Notes: a model not told the origin generated them from the letters alone. A stretch of 64,000 bases of DNA from Rhizobium sp. Root483D2 (GCF_001426685.1 NZ_LMFB01000041.1:190114-254113); one strand, 5' to 3'. Counted from the stretch's first letter, positions 8,796 to 18,150 are shown. Numbers and translations are program-made.

Positions 8796-10079
8796 TCACA
8801 TATGCCCGCCAGCGCCTTCCAGCGTCGCGTGATCGTCGCCCGGATGGGTGAAGAGCTTGCCGTTTTCCGCCCAGAACGTGGCGGCGATCGTCAGCGCGCC
8901 AAAGACGGCGAAGCCGGCAAAGAGCGGCTGCACGGTGCCATTGAACATCTGGCCGACGAGGCCGCCGAGCAGCGCGCCGCCGGTTGTCGAGACGAAGCCG
9001 GTAATGGCGGTTGCGGTGCCGGCAAGGTGCCCCATCGGCTCGAGGCTGATGGCGGTGAAGTTGGTGGCGATGACGGCGAAGAACATCAGGAGCACCGAAA
9101 AGAGCACATAGCTGAACAGGAAGCTCGGCGTGCCTGTCAGTGCGACGGCAAGACCGGCAAGCGATAGCAGCGTGAACAGGATCATCGAGGTATGCGAGAT
9201 CCGCCGCATGCCGAAGCGGCGCACGAAGAAGCCATTGGCGAAGTTCGCGACAGCGATGCCGCCGGCCGTGGCGGCAAAGGCCAGCGGCAACCAGTCTCCG
9301 AGGCCATAGACCTCGCCGAACATCTGCTGCACGCTCATGATGTAGGCGCAGATGACGGCGGTAAACAGCGTCATGCCGATCATGTAGCCGCAGGTAATGC
9401 GGTTGGTCAGCACCGTGCCGAAGCCGGAGAGAACGGCCGATACCGACAGCGGCAGGCGCTCTGTAACCGGCAGCGATTCGCGCATGCGGGCCAAGGCCCA
9501 GACGAACAGCACCGCTCCGGCGATGCCGAGCAGGATGAAGATCCAGTGCCAGTTGGCATAGATGATGATTGCCTGGCCGACGGACGGCGCGACGATCGGG
9601 ATGATCATGAAGACGATCATGACATAGGACATCACGCGCGCCATTTCGCGGCCGCCGAAGCAGTCGCGCACGATTGCCATCGTGGTGATGCGCACGGCGG
9701 CAGCACCGATGCCCTGAATGAAGCGCATGACGAGCAGCATTTCGAAGCTGCCGGAAAGCGCAGCCGCAAACATGCAGATGGCATAGAAGGCGAGACCGCA
9801 CAGCAGCACCCGGCGGCGGCCGAACGCATCCGACAGACTGCCGAAGATGATCTGCGAGCAGCCGAAGCCCAGCATGAAGACGCCGATCACCCACTGGCTA
9901 TCATTGGCATTCTCAACGCCGAGCGACTGGCCGATATTGGGCAGCGCCGGCAGCATGATGTCGATCGCCATGGCCACGCTCGCCGTCATGAGGGCGATGG
10001 TGATGACGAATTCGAAAAAGCCGAGGCCAATCCGGGACGAGCCGATATTTTCGACATGTTCAGTGGTGGTGGCGGACAT
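8796..10079 (-). CDS. MFS multidrug efflux transporter, Bcr/CflA type (copy 1)
   Basis: A 427-residue inner-membrane protein with about 12 hydrophobic segments. The first loop region, SDAFGRRRVLLCGLAFYAICM, carries the MFS motif A (G-x-x-x-D-x-x-G-R-R). LRFIQGIGAAAVRI-like sequence (MRFIQGIGAAA) and an APSVGQ block are typical of drug:H+ antiporter 1 proteins of the Bcr/CflA group. It lies 39 bases behind, and in the same direction as, a paralog with near-identical motif layout, so the two probably form one transcript from a tandem duplication. The substrate is unknown. Confidence 0.85.
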   Translation of the reverse strand: MSATTTEHVENIGSSRIGLGFFEFVITIALMTASVAMAIDIMLPALPNIGQSLGVENANDSQWVIGVFMLGFGCSQIIFGSLSDAFGRRRVLLCGLAFYAICMFAAALSGSFEMLLVMRFIQGIGAAAVRITTMAIVRDCFGGREMARVMSYVMIVFMIIPIVAPSVGQAIIIYANWHWIFILLGIAGAVLFVWALARMRESLPVTERLPLSVSAVLSGFGTVLTNRITCGYMIGMTLFTAVICAYIMSVQQMFGEVYGLGDWLPLAFAATAGGIAVANFANGFFVRRFGMRRISHTSMILFTLLSLAGLAVALTGTPSFLFSYVLFSVLLMFFAVIATNFTAISLEPMGHLAGTATAITGFVSTTGGALLGGLVGQMFNGTVQPLFAGFAVFGALTIAATFWAENGKLFTHPGDDHATLEGAGGHM

Positions 10080-10118
10080 AAGGGAACCTATGAATGTCTT
10101 TTGAAAGAGACAGGACGT

Positions 10119-11354
10119 TTAAACTGCGGGATTGTGGGGGCTGAAAAGCTTGCCTTTTTCGGCGGTCAGAACAAAACCAAGGCCGATGACGGAGACCGAC
10201 AGGAAGCCGATGGCCAGCGGCGTCACCGTGCCGTTGAACTCCTGGCCGATCAGCGCTCCGATGGTGGCGCCGCCGATCGTCTGGGTGAAGCCGAGAACTG
10301 AAGACGCCGTTCCGGCGACATGGCCGAGCGGCTCCATCGCCATGGCGTTGAAGTTCGAGCCGATCAGGCCGAACTGGAACATGGCGCTGGCATAGAGGAC
10401 GGCGAACAGCCAGAAGGGCAGCACGCCGGAGACCGAGGCCACAACCCAGATCAGGCTGGAAACCACGAAGCCGATCAGCGCCCCATGCGACAGGCGGCGC
10501 ATGCCATAGCGCTTGACCAGCCGCGAATTGGTGAAGGACGCGAGCGCCATCATGCTGGCAAAGCCGGCAAAGACCAGCGGAAACCAGTGTCCGAGCCCGT
10601 AGATTCCGACCAGGATCTGTTGCGCCGAATTGATGAAGCCGAACAGCGAGCCGAAGAGAAAGGACGCTGCCAGCGAATAACAGAGCGAGACGCGGTTGGT
10701 CAGCACGATACGGAAACCGGCCAGGATGGAGGTGACCGTGAACGGCCGGCGGTGTTCGGGAGACAGCGTTTCGGGAAGCCGCAGCATGACCAGCGAGGCC
10801 ACCAGAAGCGCAAACAGGCAGATGACGACGAAGATCATGTGCCATTCGGCAAAGATCATGATCAGCTGGCCGACGCTGGGTGCGATCACCGGGACGATCA
10901 TGAAAACCATCAGCACCAGCGACATGACTTCGGCCATCATCCGGCCGCCATAGACGTCGCGGACGATGGAAATCGTGATGACGCGGGTGGCGGCGGCCCC
11001 GATGCCCTGAATGAAGCGCAGTGCCAAAAGCCCGGTAAAGGACGGAATGAAGACAATGGCGAGCGCGCAGAGCGCATAGAGGCCAAGGCCGCCGAGAAGC
11101 GGCAGCTTGCGGCCAAACCGGTCCGACAGCGGGCCGAAGACGAGCTGCGCACAGCCCATCCCGAGCAGATAGGCGGTAATGACATATTGGCGGGTGTTTT
11201 CATCGGCGACGCCCAGGCTTGCGCCGATTTCCTGAAGACCCGGCAGCATGATGTCGATCGAAATGGCGTTGATCGCCATCAGCATGGCCATCAGGGCAAT
11301 GAATTGTGGTTTGGACAGAGCCGGCAGGCCCGGCGCTTCGGATGGTGTGGTCAT
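10119..11354 (-). CDS. MFS multidrug efflux transporter, Bcr/CflA type (copy 2)
   Basis: A 411-residue 12-TM transporter with motif A in PLSDRFGRKLPLLGG (about residues 74-88), LRFIQGIGAAATRV (about residues 110-123) and APSVGQL (about residues 158-164). It is a clear paralog of the next gene and the first of the pair. AGGAAT lies ahead of the ATG at 11354. A 14-bp perfect palindrome at 11395-11408, 41 bases upstream of the start, may be an operator. No regulator gene is adjacent. The substrate is unknown; these pumps usually export antibiotics or sulfonamide-like compounds. Confidence 0.85.
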   Translation of the reverse strand: MTTPSEAPGLPALSKPQFIALMAMLMAINAISIDIMLPGLQEIGASLGVADENTRQYVITAYLLGMGCAQLVFGPLSDRFGRKLPLLGGLGLYALCALAIVFIPSFTGLLALRFIQGIGAAATRVITISIVRDVYGGRMMAEVMSLVLMVFMIVPVIAPSVGQLIMIFAEWHMIFVVICLFALLVASLVMLRLPETLSPEHRRPFTVTSILAGFRIVLTNRVSLCYSLAASFLFGSLFGFINSAQQILVGIYGLGHWFPLVFAGFASMMALASFTNSRLVKRYGMRRLSHGALIGFVVSSLIWVVASVSGVLPFWLFAVLYASAMFQFGLIGSNFNAMAMEPLGHVAGTASSVLGFTQTIGGATIGALIGQEFNGTVTPLAIGFLSVSVIGLGFVLTAEKGKLFSPHNPAV

Positions 11355-11394
11355 GGGATATTCCTGGCGATGGTGCCGGGCGCCTGAACGGAAA

Positions 11395-11408
11395 CGGAAA
11401 CGTTTCCG
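11395..11408. promoter_or_regulatory. Palindromic operator candidate upstream of the efflux pair
   Basis: CGGAAACGTTTCCG is a perfect 14-bp palindrome with the central CG and AAACGTTT core typical of LacI/GalR-family operators. It lies 41 bases upstream of the first efflux gene, and an extra GGAAAC half-site adjoins it. The cognate regulator is not in the window. Confidence 0.5.
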
Positions 11409-11699
11409 GCGCAGATGAAAATGCTGGAGCCAGCAGAAAAGATCGAACCGAAAGCGCGACTCCGAAGCGCTTTCAAAACGGCTACCGGATCACCGGCGTT
11501 GAGGCGAAGCCGGCAAAACGAGCCGGCGAATCACGAAGACAGGCGGGGAGGTCAGATCTGGCCTCGTTCGACAGCGCAGATATCTGCACCGGGCGTGCTT
11601 ATACCAAGGATCGCGACCGGCTTGTGACAGCGGGCCATGTTTGGTTCAGCTAAAAAAGTGCGCGCAACATTAGAGTGTCGTCACGGCTACCTGGAATCA
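11409..11699. other. Intergenic region without a recognised gene
   Basis: About 290 bases between the efflux operator and the grxD terminator. Short open frames run through it on the plus strand, but they lack a ribosome-binding site and recognisable protein features. I see no tRNA, repeat array or other structure. Confidence 0.4.
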
Positions 11700-11723
11700 A
11701 AAAAGGCGGTGACCCGCCTTTTT
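11700..11723 (-). terminator. Rho-independent terminator after grxD
   Basis: A perfect 10-bp stem, AAAAAGGCGG (11700-11709) and CCGCCTTTTT (11714-11723), encloses a 4-base loop. Read on the minus strand it ends in a T-run and lies 29 bases after the grxD stop. Confidence 0.85.
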
Positions 11724-11751
11724 CAGGTGTCACTATGGCTTCAAGCCGGTG

Positions 11752-12087
11752 TCAGGCTGCGCCCTTGACCGCGATACCCTGTTCTTCGAAATGCGACTGG
11801 AGTTCGCCAGCCTGGAACATCTCGCGCACGATGTCGCAACCGCCGATGAATTCGCCCTTGATGTAGAGCTGCGGAATGGTCGGCCAGCTGGAATAGTCCT
11901 TGATGCCCTGGCGAAGATCAGCGTCGGCGAGCACATTGATGCCCTTGTAATCGACGCCGATATAATCAAGCATCTGAACAACCTGACCGGAGAACCCACA
12001 TTGCGGGAACTGCGGGGTGCCCTTCATGAAAAGAACGACATCGTTGCTTTTCACTTCGTTGGCGATGAAATCGTTGATACCGCTCAT
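11752..12087 (-). CDS. grxD: Monothiol glutaredoxin, Grx4/GrxD type
   Basis: A 111-residue CGFS-type glutaredoxin, which binds and transfers a 2Fe-2S cluster with glutathione and usually partners with BolA. The CGFS motif is at residues 30-33 and [19 protein letters not shown] is the conserved TIPQ/GG glutathione-binding region. I chose the ATG at 12087, with GAAGGA 7 bases upstream; an in-frame ATG at 12105 is an alternative. The bolA gene lies two genes upstream on the same strand, which fits the known Grx-BolA partnership. Confidence 0.95.
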   Translation of the reverse strand: MSGINDFIANEVKSNDVVLFMKGTPQFPQCGFSGQVVQMLDYIGVDYKGINVLADADLRQGIKDYSSWPTIPQLYIKGEFIGGCDIVREMFQAGELQSHFEEQGIAVKGAA

Positions 12088-12223
12088 GTCGTAATCCTTC
12101 CTCATCCCGCTTCAAGGGCCGGGTGTCGATGTCTGTTAGATAACATGCATGCTAGTGATTTTCATCACCCCAATACAACAAAAATTGATGGCTTGCACGA
12201 CGGCAACAGGTGACCCGCGTGTT

Positions 12224-12445
12224 TCAGCTGGTCTTGCTGCGCGATGCCGCCGTTTTGCGGCGGCTGACCTGCTTCTTCGCCGGTTTGGCCTTGGCAGCCG
12301 GCGCCTTCTTGAATCGGCCGGTGGTGGCCGAACGCGTCTGCCGCTTTTGCCGTTTCGTTGCCGTGGTGCCGCCGGCCTTCTTCAGGATTTCCTTCAGAAC
12401 GCTCTCGACCACGCCGCTGACCAGCTCTTTCATAAGATTGGCCAT
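12224..12445 (-). CDS. Small basic protein of unknown function
   Basis: A 73-residue protein with two parts. The N-terminal 25 residues (MANLMKELVSGVVESVLKEI) look like an amphipathic helix. The rest is a low-complexity tail rich in Lys, Arg, Ala and Thr, resembling histone-H1-like or RNA-binding tails. It sits between bolA and grxD in the same direction, 9 bases after bolA. A GGAG lies 12 bases before the ATG, longer than usual. The composition could also arise by chance in GC-rich DNA, but the position and the tight spacing favour a real gene. Confidence 0.6.
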   Translation of the reverse strand: MANLMKELVSGVVESVLKEILKKAGGTTATKRQKRQTRSATTGRFKKAPAAKAKPAKKQVSRRKTAASRSKTS

Positions 12446-12454
12446 GGGATAATG

Positions 12455-12688
12455 TTACTCCGGCGCGGATGTCTGGAGCGCCAAGGCGTGCAACACGCCA
12501 CCCATATTGCCCTTCAGCGCATTGTAGACCATTTGATGCTGTTGCACCCGGCTCTTGCCGCGGAAGGCTTCCGCGACAACTTCAGCTGCATAATGGTCGC
12601 CGTCGCCGGCGAGGTCCCGAATGGTCACCTTTGCGCCGGGAATGCCCGACTTGATCATGTCTTCAATATCGCCAGGTGCCATCGGCAT
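12455..12688 (-). CDS. bolA: BolA family protein
   Basis: A 77-residue BolA-like protein with the class II KH-like fold. The conserved DGDHYAAEVVAEAFRGKSRVQQHQMVYNAL covers the strand-helix with the invariant histidines: the first His in GDHY and the second in QQHQMVY. Partners of BolA are monothiol glutaredoxins, and grxD lies just downstream. It may sense or transfer iron-sulfur clusters. GGGAG lies 9 bases before the ATG. It is 17 bases downstream of purL, so it probably belongs to the same transcript. Confidence 0.93.
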   Translation of the reverse strand: MPMAPGDIEDMIKSGIPGAKVTIRDLAGDGDHYAAEVVAEAFRGKSRVQQHQMVYNALKGNMGGVLHALALQTSAPE

Positions 12689-12705
12689 GGTCTGTACTCC
12701 CTGAA

Positions 12706-14940
12706 TTACTCGGCGGCTATCAGTGTTTCGCCGTCCATGAAGTCAGGGAACCATGATTCATGCACCGAGCGCAATTGCAGAATTGCAAGCGGCCTGGCCG
12801 AACCCAGCACAACTTCCGTGCCGCCGGTGCTGCCGATGACGGGTGCTGCCACGCCGGCAGCCTTTGCGCGCTCTGCAACCACAGCTGCATGTTCCTGCTT
12901 GACGGTCACGGCATAACGTCCCTGGTCTTCACCGAAGAACACGGCGACCGGGTCGTGGCCGGAAACGGTCGAAACCTTGGCGCCGATGCCGGATGCCATC
13001 GCCATTTCGGTAACGGCGAGCGCCAAGCCGCCGGACGAGCAGTCATGCACGGCCGTCGTCAAGCCATCGGCGATCAGGCTGCGGACGAAATCACCGGTCT
13101 TGCGCTCATGGGCGAGATCGACATGCGGGGCAGGGCCGTCCGTACGGCCATGGATATCGCGCAGATAAACTGACTGGCCGAGATGCGTTCCAAGCCCTTC
13201 GGGCGCGCCAATGAGCAGGATGGTTTCGCCTTCGGCGGCAAAGCGGATCCGGGCCATCTGCGACCAGTCACCCAGCAGGCCGACGCCGCCAATGGTCGGG
13301 GTGGGCAAAATGCCCTGGCCGTTGGTCTCGTTGTAGAGCGAGACATTGCCGGAGACGATCGGAAAATCGAGGGCGCGGCAGGCTTCGCCGATGCCCTTGA
13401 TGGCATGGACGAGCTGGCTCATGATTTCCGGACGTTCCGGATTGCCGAAGTTGAGATTGTCGGTCGCAGCCAGCGGCAGGGCGCCGGTTGCCGTGATGTT
13501 GCGCCAGCATTCGGCCACGGCCTGCTTGCCGCCTTCGAAAGCATCGGCCTCGACATAACGCGGGGTGACGTCAGAGGAAAACGCCAGCGCCTTGGTTGGA
13601 TGACCTTCAACGCGCACGACACCGGCGTCGCCGCCGGGCAGCTGCAGCGAATTGCCCTGGATCAGCGTGTCATATTGCTCGTAGACCCAGCGGCGCGAGG
13701 AATTGTTGGCGGAGCCCACCAGCGACAGCACGGCATCGGCAATGTCAGCCTGCGGAACATCGCCTGCTGCAAGTGGTGCTGCGACCTTGGCCGGGGTCCA
13801 GGGACGGTCATATTCCGGAGCTTCGTCGCCCAGTTCCTTGATCGGCAGGTTGGCCACTTCCTCGCCCTGGTGAAGAACGCGGAACCGCAGGTCATCGGTG
13901 GTCTTGCCGACGATGGCGAAATCGAGACCCCATTTGACGAAGATCGCCTTGGCTACCTCTTCCTTGGCGGGCTCCAGAACCATGAGCATGCGCTCCTGGC
14001 TTTCCGAAAGCATCATTTCATAGGCCGTCATGCGCTCTTCGCGCACCGGCACCTTGTCCAGTTCCAATTCGATGCCGAGATCGCCCTTGGCGCCCATTTC
14101 GACGGCCGAGCAGGTGAGGCCGGCAGCACCCATGTCCTGGATGGCGATGACAGCACCGGTCTTCATCAGCTCAAGGCAGGCTTCAAGCAGGCATTTTTCG
14201 GTGAAGGGGTCGCCAACCTGCACGGTCGGACGCTTTTCCTCTATCGATTCGTCGAACTCGGCCGATGCCATCGTTGCGCCGCCGACGCCGTCACGGCCGG
14301 TCTTGGCGCCGAGATAGACGACCGGCAGGCCAACACCCTTGGCTTCCGACAGGAAAATCGCGTCGGACTTGGCAAGCCCTGCAGCGAAAGCGTTGACGAG
14401 GATATTGCCGTTGTAACGGGCGTCGAATTCGACCTCGCCGCCGACCGTCGGCACGCCGAAGGAATTGCCGTAGCCGCCGACACCGGCAACGACGCCGGAG
14501 ACGAGATGGCGGGTCTTTGGATGATCCGGCGCGCCGAAACGAAGCGCGTTCATGGCCGCGATCGGCCGCGCACCCATGGTGAAAACGTCGCGCAGGATGC
14601 CGCCGACACCGGTGGCAGCGCCCTGATAGGGCTCGATATAAGACGGATGGTTATGGCTCTCCATCTTGAAGACGACGCAATCGCCATCATCGATATCGAC
14701 CACGCCGGCATTTTCGCCCGGGCCCTGGATGACGCGCGGGCCGGTGGTCGGCAGGGTGCGCAACCATTTCTTGGAGGACTTGTAGGAGCAGTGCTCGTTC
14801 CACATCGCCGAGAAGATGCCAAGCTCGGTAAAGGTCGGCTCGCGGCCGATCAGACCCAGGATGCGCTGATACTCATCCGGCTTCAGGCCGTGCGAGGCAA
14901 TCAACTCGGGAGTGATGGGGCGGGTATTGGAAATGGTCAT
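12706..14940 (-). CDS. purL: Phosphoribosylformylglycinamidine synthase subunit PurL
   Basis: The 744-residue synthetase subunit of the three-part (PurL-PurQ-PurS) FGAM synthase, fourth step of purine synthesis. It begins [32 protein letters not shown] (about residues 42-54) is the conserved early block and [11 protein letters not shown] the next. The length matches the small PurL type of alphaproteobacteria and Bacillus, not the 1300-residue single-chain enzyme. I chose the ATG at 14940; upstream in-frame starts to 15009 would add unrelated sequence. PurS, PurQ and PurC lie 2.5-4.5 kb upstream on the same strand. Confidence 0.96.
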   Translation of the reverse strand: MTISNTRPITPELIASHGLKPDEYQRILGLIGREPTFTELGIFSAMWNEHCSYKSSKKWLRTLPTTGPRVIQGPGENAGVVDIDDGDCVVFKMESHNHPSYIEPYQGAATGVGGILRDVFTMGARPIAAMNALRFGAPDHPKTRHLVSGVVAGVGGYGNSFGVPTVGGEVEFDARYNGNILVNAFAAGLAKSDAIFLSEAKGVGLPVVYLGAKTGRDGVGGATMASAEFDESIEEKRPTVQVGDPFTEKCLLEACLELMKTGAVIAIQDMGAAGLTCSAVEMGAKGDLGIELELDKVPVREERMTAYEMMLSESQERMLMVLEPAKEEVAKAIFVKWGLDFAIVGKTTDDLRFRVLHQGEEVANLPIKELGDEAPEYDRPWTPAKVAAPLAAGDVPQADIADAVLSLVGSANNSSRRWVYEQYDTLIQGNSLQLPGGDAGVVRVEGHPTKALAFSSDVTPRYVEADAFEGGKQAVAECWRNITATGALPLAATDNLNFGNPERPEIMSQLVHAIKGIGEACRALDFPIVSGNVSLYNETNGQGILPTPTIGGVGLLGDWSQMARIRFAAEGETILLIGAPEGLGTHLGQSVYLRDIHGRTDGPAPHVDLAHERKTGDFVRSLIADGLTTAVHDCSSGGLALAVTEMAMASGIGAKVSTVSGHDPVAVFFGEDQGRYAVTVKQEHAAVVAERAKAAGVAAPVIGSTGGTEVVLGSARPLAILQLRSVHESWFPDFMDGETLIAAE

Positions 14941-15123
14941 CGGGGTCCATTCGGTCCGTTGGAGCATCCTGCACGGCGACGGTTCGTCAGCCTGTTTAGG
15001 ATGCGTCAAAACAAAGAGATCACGTCGGGGTTTCTTTAACCGAAGCGCCCACGGGATGCGATAGGAAAATGCCCGAAAAGCACAGGTGATCGCGCGCTTT
15101 TTGAGAATTATGCCGGTGATCGC

Positions 15124-16542
15124 TCAGGCGAAGCTGTCATAGCCGGTGCGGCCGCTGTCCAGAAGCCGGCGCAGGGTCAGGAAGCCGCGGCGCACTTCGC
15201 TACGGTCGGCAGGCGAGGAAAAGCCGATCCGCACCCGGTGGAAGACGCTGTCCGTGCGGCCGGCCTTGAACTCGTCCTCGTCATCGATCAGCACGCCCTC
15301 CTCATAGGCCGCGTGTTTGAACGTGCCGGAAAACCAGGGTTCGGACAGTTTCAGCCACAGGAACGGCACATGCGGGTGCGAATTGAAATCGATGCCCGCA
15401 AAGATTTCGCGCGCCATCTGTTCGCGGGCCCGGATTTCGTCGATGCAGCGCGTCCGCAGGCTTGCGGCCTCGCCACTCATGACCAGCCGGGCGCAGAGTT
15501 CCGCCAACAGAAATGGCATGCCGCCGCTCACCATCTTATGGGCGATGCGGATGCGCTGGCTGAAATGCGGAGGGCAGGCGACCCAGCCGCCGCGCACGCC
15601 CGCCGCCACCGATTTCGACAGGCCGCCGACCAGGAACGTCCGCTCCGGCGCCAGCTCCGCCAGAAGCGGCATCACGTCGCCGGTCATGGCGCCATAGAGA
15701 TCGTCTTCGAGCAGCCAGACGCCATAGCGGCGGGCGATGTCGGCGATCGCCTGGCGCCGCTCCAGCGACAGCGTGACCACGGTCGGGTTTTGCGCGGTCG
15801 GCATGAGGAAGGCAAGCTTGGGGTGCTGCTGGGCGCAAACCCGCTCGAAATCGTCGGGATCGAGGCCGTAATCATCCGTGCGCAGGAGGATCGTCCGGCG
15901 CCCGATCAGGCCGGCGCTGCGGCTGATCTGGGAGTAGGTGATGTTCTCAAAGGCGATCTTGTCGCCCGGTGCCGTGACGGCGGCAATCACGGCGACAGCG
16001 CCGGCATGGGCGCCGAGTGTCGGAACGATGCGATCGGGCTGCGGACGGAACGCGCCCTTGGCAAGCCACTGGCTTCCCGCAGTAAACCAATGTGCCGGGA
16101 AATCGCGGGCATAGCTGGCAATATCGGCGTGATGGACGCGGCTGATCTCGCCCAGCACCTTTTCCAGCGAGGTGCCCTGGCCGATATCGGGAGCGGCCGT
16201 GCTGTCAAACCGGAGTTTTCCCGGTGGAGCTTTTTGCGCTCGCGTGCCGGCGAGCGCCGCGCTCATCGGATCGGGCTGTTCGGCCGGGCGCAATTCGGCA
16301 TTATCGAGCACATAGGTGCCGCGTCCCACTTCGCCGCTGACAAGCCCGCGTTCGCGCACCAGATGATAGGCGCGGCCGATTGTGCCGATTGTGACGCCGA
16401 TATCAAAGGCGAGGTTGCGCTGCGGCGGTAATTTCGTGCCCACAGCCAGGACGCCGCCCGCAATGGCCTGCTCAATCTGATCGGCAATGCGCGCGTAAAG
16501 CGGCCCTTGGCCTTGGGTTGGGTCTGGCATCCATGTTGTCAT
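15124..16542 (-). CDS. MocR-type regulator (GntR DNA-binding domain fused to class I aminotransferase)
   Basis: A 472-residue protein. Residues 1-80 form a GntR winged helix (LYARIADQIEQAIAGG, LPPQRNLAFDIGVTIGTI, RGTYVL). Residues about 120-460 are a PLP-dependent aminotransferase fold, with NPT in MPTAQNPTV, the D-x-Y region LLEDDLYGAM and the PLP lysine in VGGLSKSVAAG. MocR proteins use bound PLP as an effector and often regulate the divergent gene. Here the divergent gene is a small DUF1127 protein starting 59 bases away, and the gap holds TGACAAT repeats suited to MocR binding. The regulated pathway is not evident. Confidence 0.88.
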   Translation of the reverse strand: MTTWMPDPTQGQGPLYARIADQIEQAIAGGVLAVGTKLPPQRNLAFDIGVTIGTIGRAYHLVRERGLVSGEVGRGTYVLDNAELRPAEQPDPMSAALAGTRAQKAPPGKLRFDSTAAPDIGQGTSLEKVLGEISRVHHADIASYARDFPAHWFTAGSQWLAKGAFRPQPDRIVPTLGAHAGAVAVIAAVTAPGDKIAFENITYSQISRSAGLIGRRTILLRTDDYGLDPDDFERVCAQQHPKLAFLMPTAQNPTVVTLSLERRQAIADIARRYGVWLLEDDLYGAMTGDVMPLLAELAPERTFLVGGLSKSVAAGVRGGWVACPPHFSQRIRIAHKMVSGGMPFLLAELCARLVMSGEAASLRTRCIDEIRAREQMAREIFAGIDFNSHPHVPFLWLKLSEPWFSGTFKHAAYEEGVLIDDEDEFKAGRTDSVFHRVRIGFSSPADRSEVRRGFLTLRRLLDSGRTGYDSFA

Positions 16543-16635
16543 GGTGACAATTTCTACATTGCATCGATTTTCCTGTCAATTATGACAATGCAATACCGGA
16601 ATGAAACCGTTGCAATCGATAGGGATGGTGACAAT
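16541..16635. promoter_or_regulatory. Repeated TGACAAT boxes in the MocR / DUF1127 divergent region
   Basis: TGACAAT occurs at 16545-16551, 16583-16589 and 16629-16635, and TGTCAAT at 16574-16580. The first and last copies lie in an identical 11-mer, ATGGTGACAAT (16541-16551 and 16625-16635), 84 bases apart. ATTGCAT (16558-16564) and ATGCAAT (16588-16594) form an inverted repeat. Direct repeats of this sort are typical of MocR operators. Autoregulation and control of the divergent gene are inferred. Confidence 0.5.
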
Positions 16636-16876
16636 GGGTACAATTTGTATGGGTATTGGTGTTGAGTGTGCTCAACAAGCGGGTACAATTCAGTCACGCA
16701 GCTTCGTGTCGCGATTGAAGGATCTGTGTTTCGTGGTGATTGCTTGGATTATCGACAGGGAAGACAAGCGGCTCAGCCGCATTGCTCTCTCCGAGCTGAC
16801 CGATGATCAACTCGCCGATATCGGCGTCACGCCTGCGGAGGCGCGCCGGGAGGCAGCCCGGCCGTTCTGGAACTGA
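16601..16876 (+). CDS. Small DUF1127 (YjiS-like) protein
   Basis: A 91-residue protein whose C-terminus, ALSELTDDQLADIGVTPAEARREAARPFW, is the DUF1127 motif (L-x-x-L-x-D-x-x-L-x-D-I-G-L-x-x). Rhizobial DUF1127 proteins are often short arginine-rich regulators of RNA or phosphate/carbon metabolism. The N-terminal part (about 60 residues) is hydrophobic to neutral and unusual for the family. The start is uncertain: the ATG at 16601 has only a weak CGGA upstream, and in-frame ATGs at 16625, 16634 and 16649 are alternatives. It is divergent from the MocR gene. Confidence 0.7.
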   Translation: MKPLQSIGMVTMGTICMGIGVECAQQAGTIQSRSFVSRLKDLCFVVIAWIIDREDKRLSRIALSELTDDQLADIGVTPAEARREAARPFWN

Positions 16877-17020
16877 CAGGATATTGCGGGGACATGGAGA
16901 TGCAGCGGCTGGCTGCTGCTACCGGCGCAAACCCGTCGGCAATACAGTCGCAGCGCTGGAGAATTCATCCTTCTGTGCAAGGGTCTGATGGTCCAACCTC
17001 GCAACAGCAAAGGCGACCGC

Positions 17021-17428
17021 TTAGCGGCAGCCTTCACCGCCAGCGGCCCAGCGCTTGATATCCGTGGTCATCCGCGTTCCCACGCTCTCGCTGAACAGCG
17101 GGCCGAAGGCCTGCAGCCGGGCAGGGTGTCCCTCCGCCTGAACCACCGCCAGAGGCCGTGATTCCGGCGAGTTTCGCTTGACGATCAGGATGCGGGGGCG
17201 CCCGGAAAAGGAATTCAATTCCGGCGCAAGACGATAGGATTTGAAGGCGGCATCACCCGACTTGAACCAGCAGGCATTGGCGCCAAGCGCCACCCGCTCC
17301 ATGGTCGCCAAGGCGGCGGTATCGCGGGCCGGCGCTGGCGGCGCCTTTGTCTGGCAGCCGGCAACAAGCCCGAGAACGGCGATAGAGCCGGCAATGGCCA
17401 CGGAACGGATGAAAGCTGCAGCGCGCAT
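17021..17428 (-). CDS. Putative lipoprotein of unknown function
   Basis: A 135-residue protein with a lipoprotein signal: MRAAAFIRSVAIAGSIAVL then LVAGC, a lipobox with the cysteine at about residue 25. It is expected to be lipidated and anchored in the outer or inner membrane. The mature part has FKSGDAAFKSYRLAPELNSFSGRPRI and cysteines in NACWF and GEGCR. The GRPRILIVKR region is basic. It lies just downstream of purQ on the same strand (50 bases) and may share its transcript. No function is recognised. Confidence 0.75.
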   Translation of the reverse strand: MRAAAFIRSVAIAGSIAVLGLVAGCQTKAPPAPARDTAALATMERVALGANACWFKSGDAAFKSYRLAPELNSFSGRPRILIVKRNSPESRPLAVVQAEGHPARLQAFGPLFSESVGTRMTTDIKRWAAGGEGCR

Positions 17429-17478
17429 GAAGGCCCCTTCTGATTCGGTCTCTAGGGTGCCTTCTATCAGCTCGAATG

Positions 17479-18150
17479 TTAAGCAGCGATTACGTCGAGA
17501 GCAGAAGCGAACAGTCCGCGTCCGTCCGAACCGCCATGGGCGGCCTCGATCAGGTTTTCCGGATGCGGCATCATGCCGAGAACATTGCCTCCGACATTGA
17601 CGATCCCGGCGATATCGTTGACCGAGCCGTTGGGATTGGTGCCTGCGGCATACCGGAACACCACCTGGCCGTTATCCTCGATGGTCTCAAGCGTTTCAGA
17701 ATCTGCAAAATAATTGCCGTCGTGATGGGCAACCGGGCAGCGGATGATCTGGCCCTGTTCATAGGCACGGCTGAAATCGGTATTGGCGTTGACGACTTCG
17801 AGCTTGATTTCCCGGCAGACGAATTTCAGCGAAGCGTTGCGCATCAGGGCGCCGGGCAGGAGGCCCGCCTCGACTAGGATCTGGAAGCCGTTGCAGACGC
17901 CCAGCACCTTGACGCCGGCCTCGGCCTTGGCCTTGATCGCCTGCATTACCGGCATGCGCGCGGCAATCGCACCGCAGCGCAGATAGTCGCCGTAGGAAAA
18001 GCCACCGGGAATGACGATCAGATCGACATCCGGAATGTCCGTTTCGGTCTGCCAGATGGTTACCGGCGCCTTGCCGGATATCTTGGTCAGGGCTGCGATC
18101 ATGTCGCGGTCACGGTTGAGGCCTGGAAGCTGAACGACGGCGGATTTCAT
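17479..18150 (-). CDS. purQ: Phosphoribosylformylglycinamidine synthase subunit PurQ (glutaminase)
   Basis: The 223-residue class I glutamine amidotransferase subunit that supplies ammonia to PurL. The catalytic nucleophile is Cys86 in [11 protein letters not shown], and the His-Glu pair is in [10 protein letters not shown] near the C-terminus. [15 protein letters not shown] is the oxyanion-hole region. Its ATG overlaps the preceding small gene by 4 bases (ATGA), so translation is coupled. The gene order is purC, purS, coiled-coil protein, purQ. Confidence 0.96.
   Translation of the reverse strand: MKSAVVQLPGLNRDRDMIAALTKISGKAPVTIWQTETDIPDVDLIVIPGGFSYGDYLRCGAIAARMPVMQAIKAKAEAGVKVLGVCNGFQILVEAGLLPGALMRNASLKFVCREIKLEVVNANTDFSRAYEQGQIIRCPVAHHDGNYFADSETLETIEDNGQVVFRYAAGTNPNGSVNDIAGIVNVGGNVLGMMPHPENLIEAAHGGSDGRGLFASALDVIAA

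Noticed and set aside
9192-11387. Two plus-strand open frames opposite the efflux pumps
   Set aside because: They are Asp/His/Gln-rich shadows of transmembrane genes, a common artefact in this GC range.
11306-11653. Plus-strand open frame of about 115 codons
   Set aside because: It begins inside the efflux gene and has no ribosome-binding site or recognisable features.
13183-15039. Long plus-strand open frame opposite purL
   Set aside because: It runs antiparallel to purL in GC-rich DNA, has low-complexity His/Arg/Gly composition and no recognisable domain; purL on the other strand is certain.
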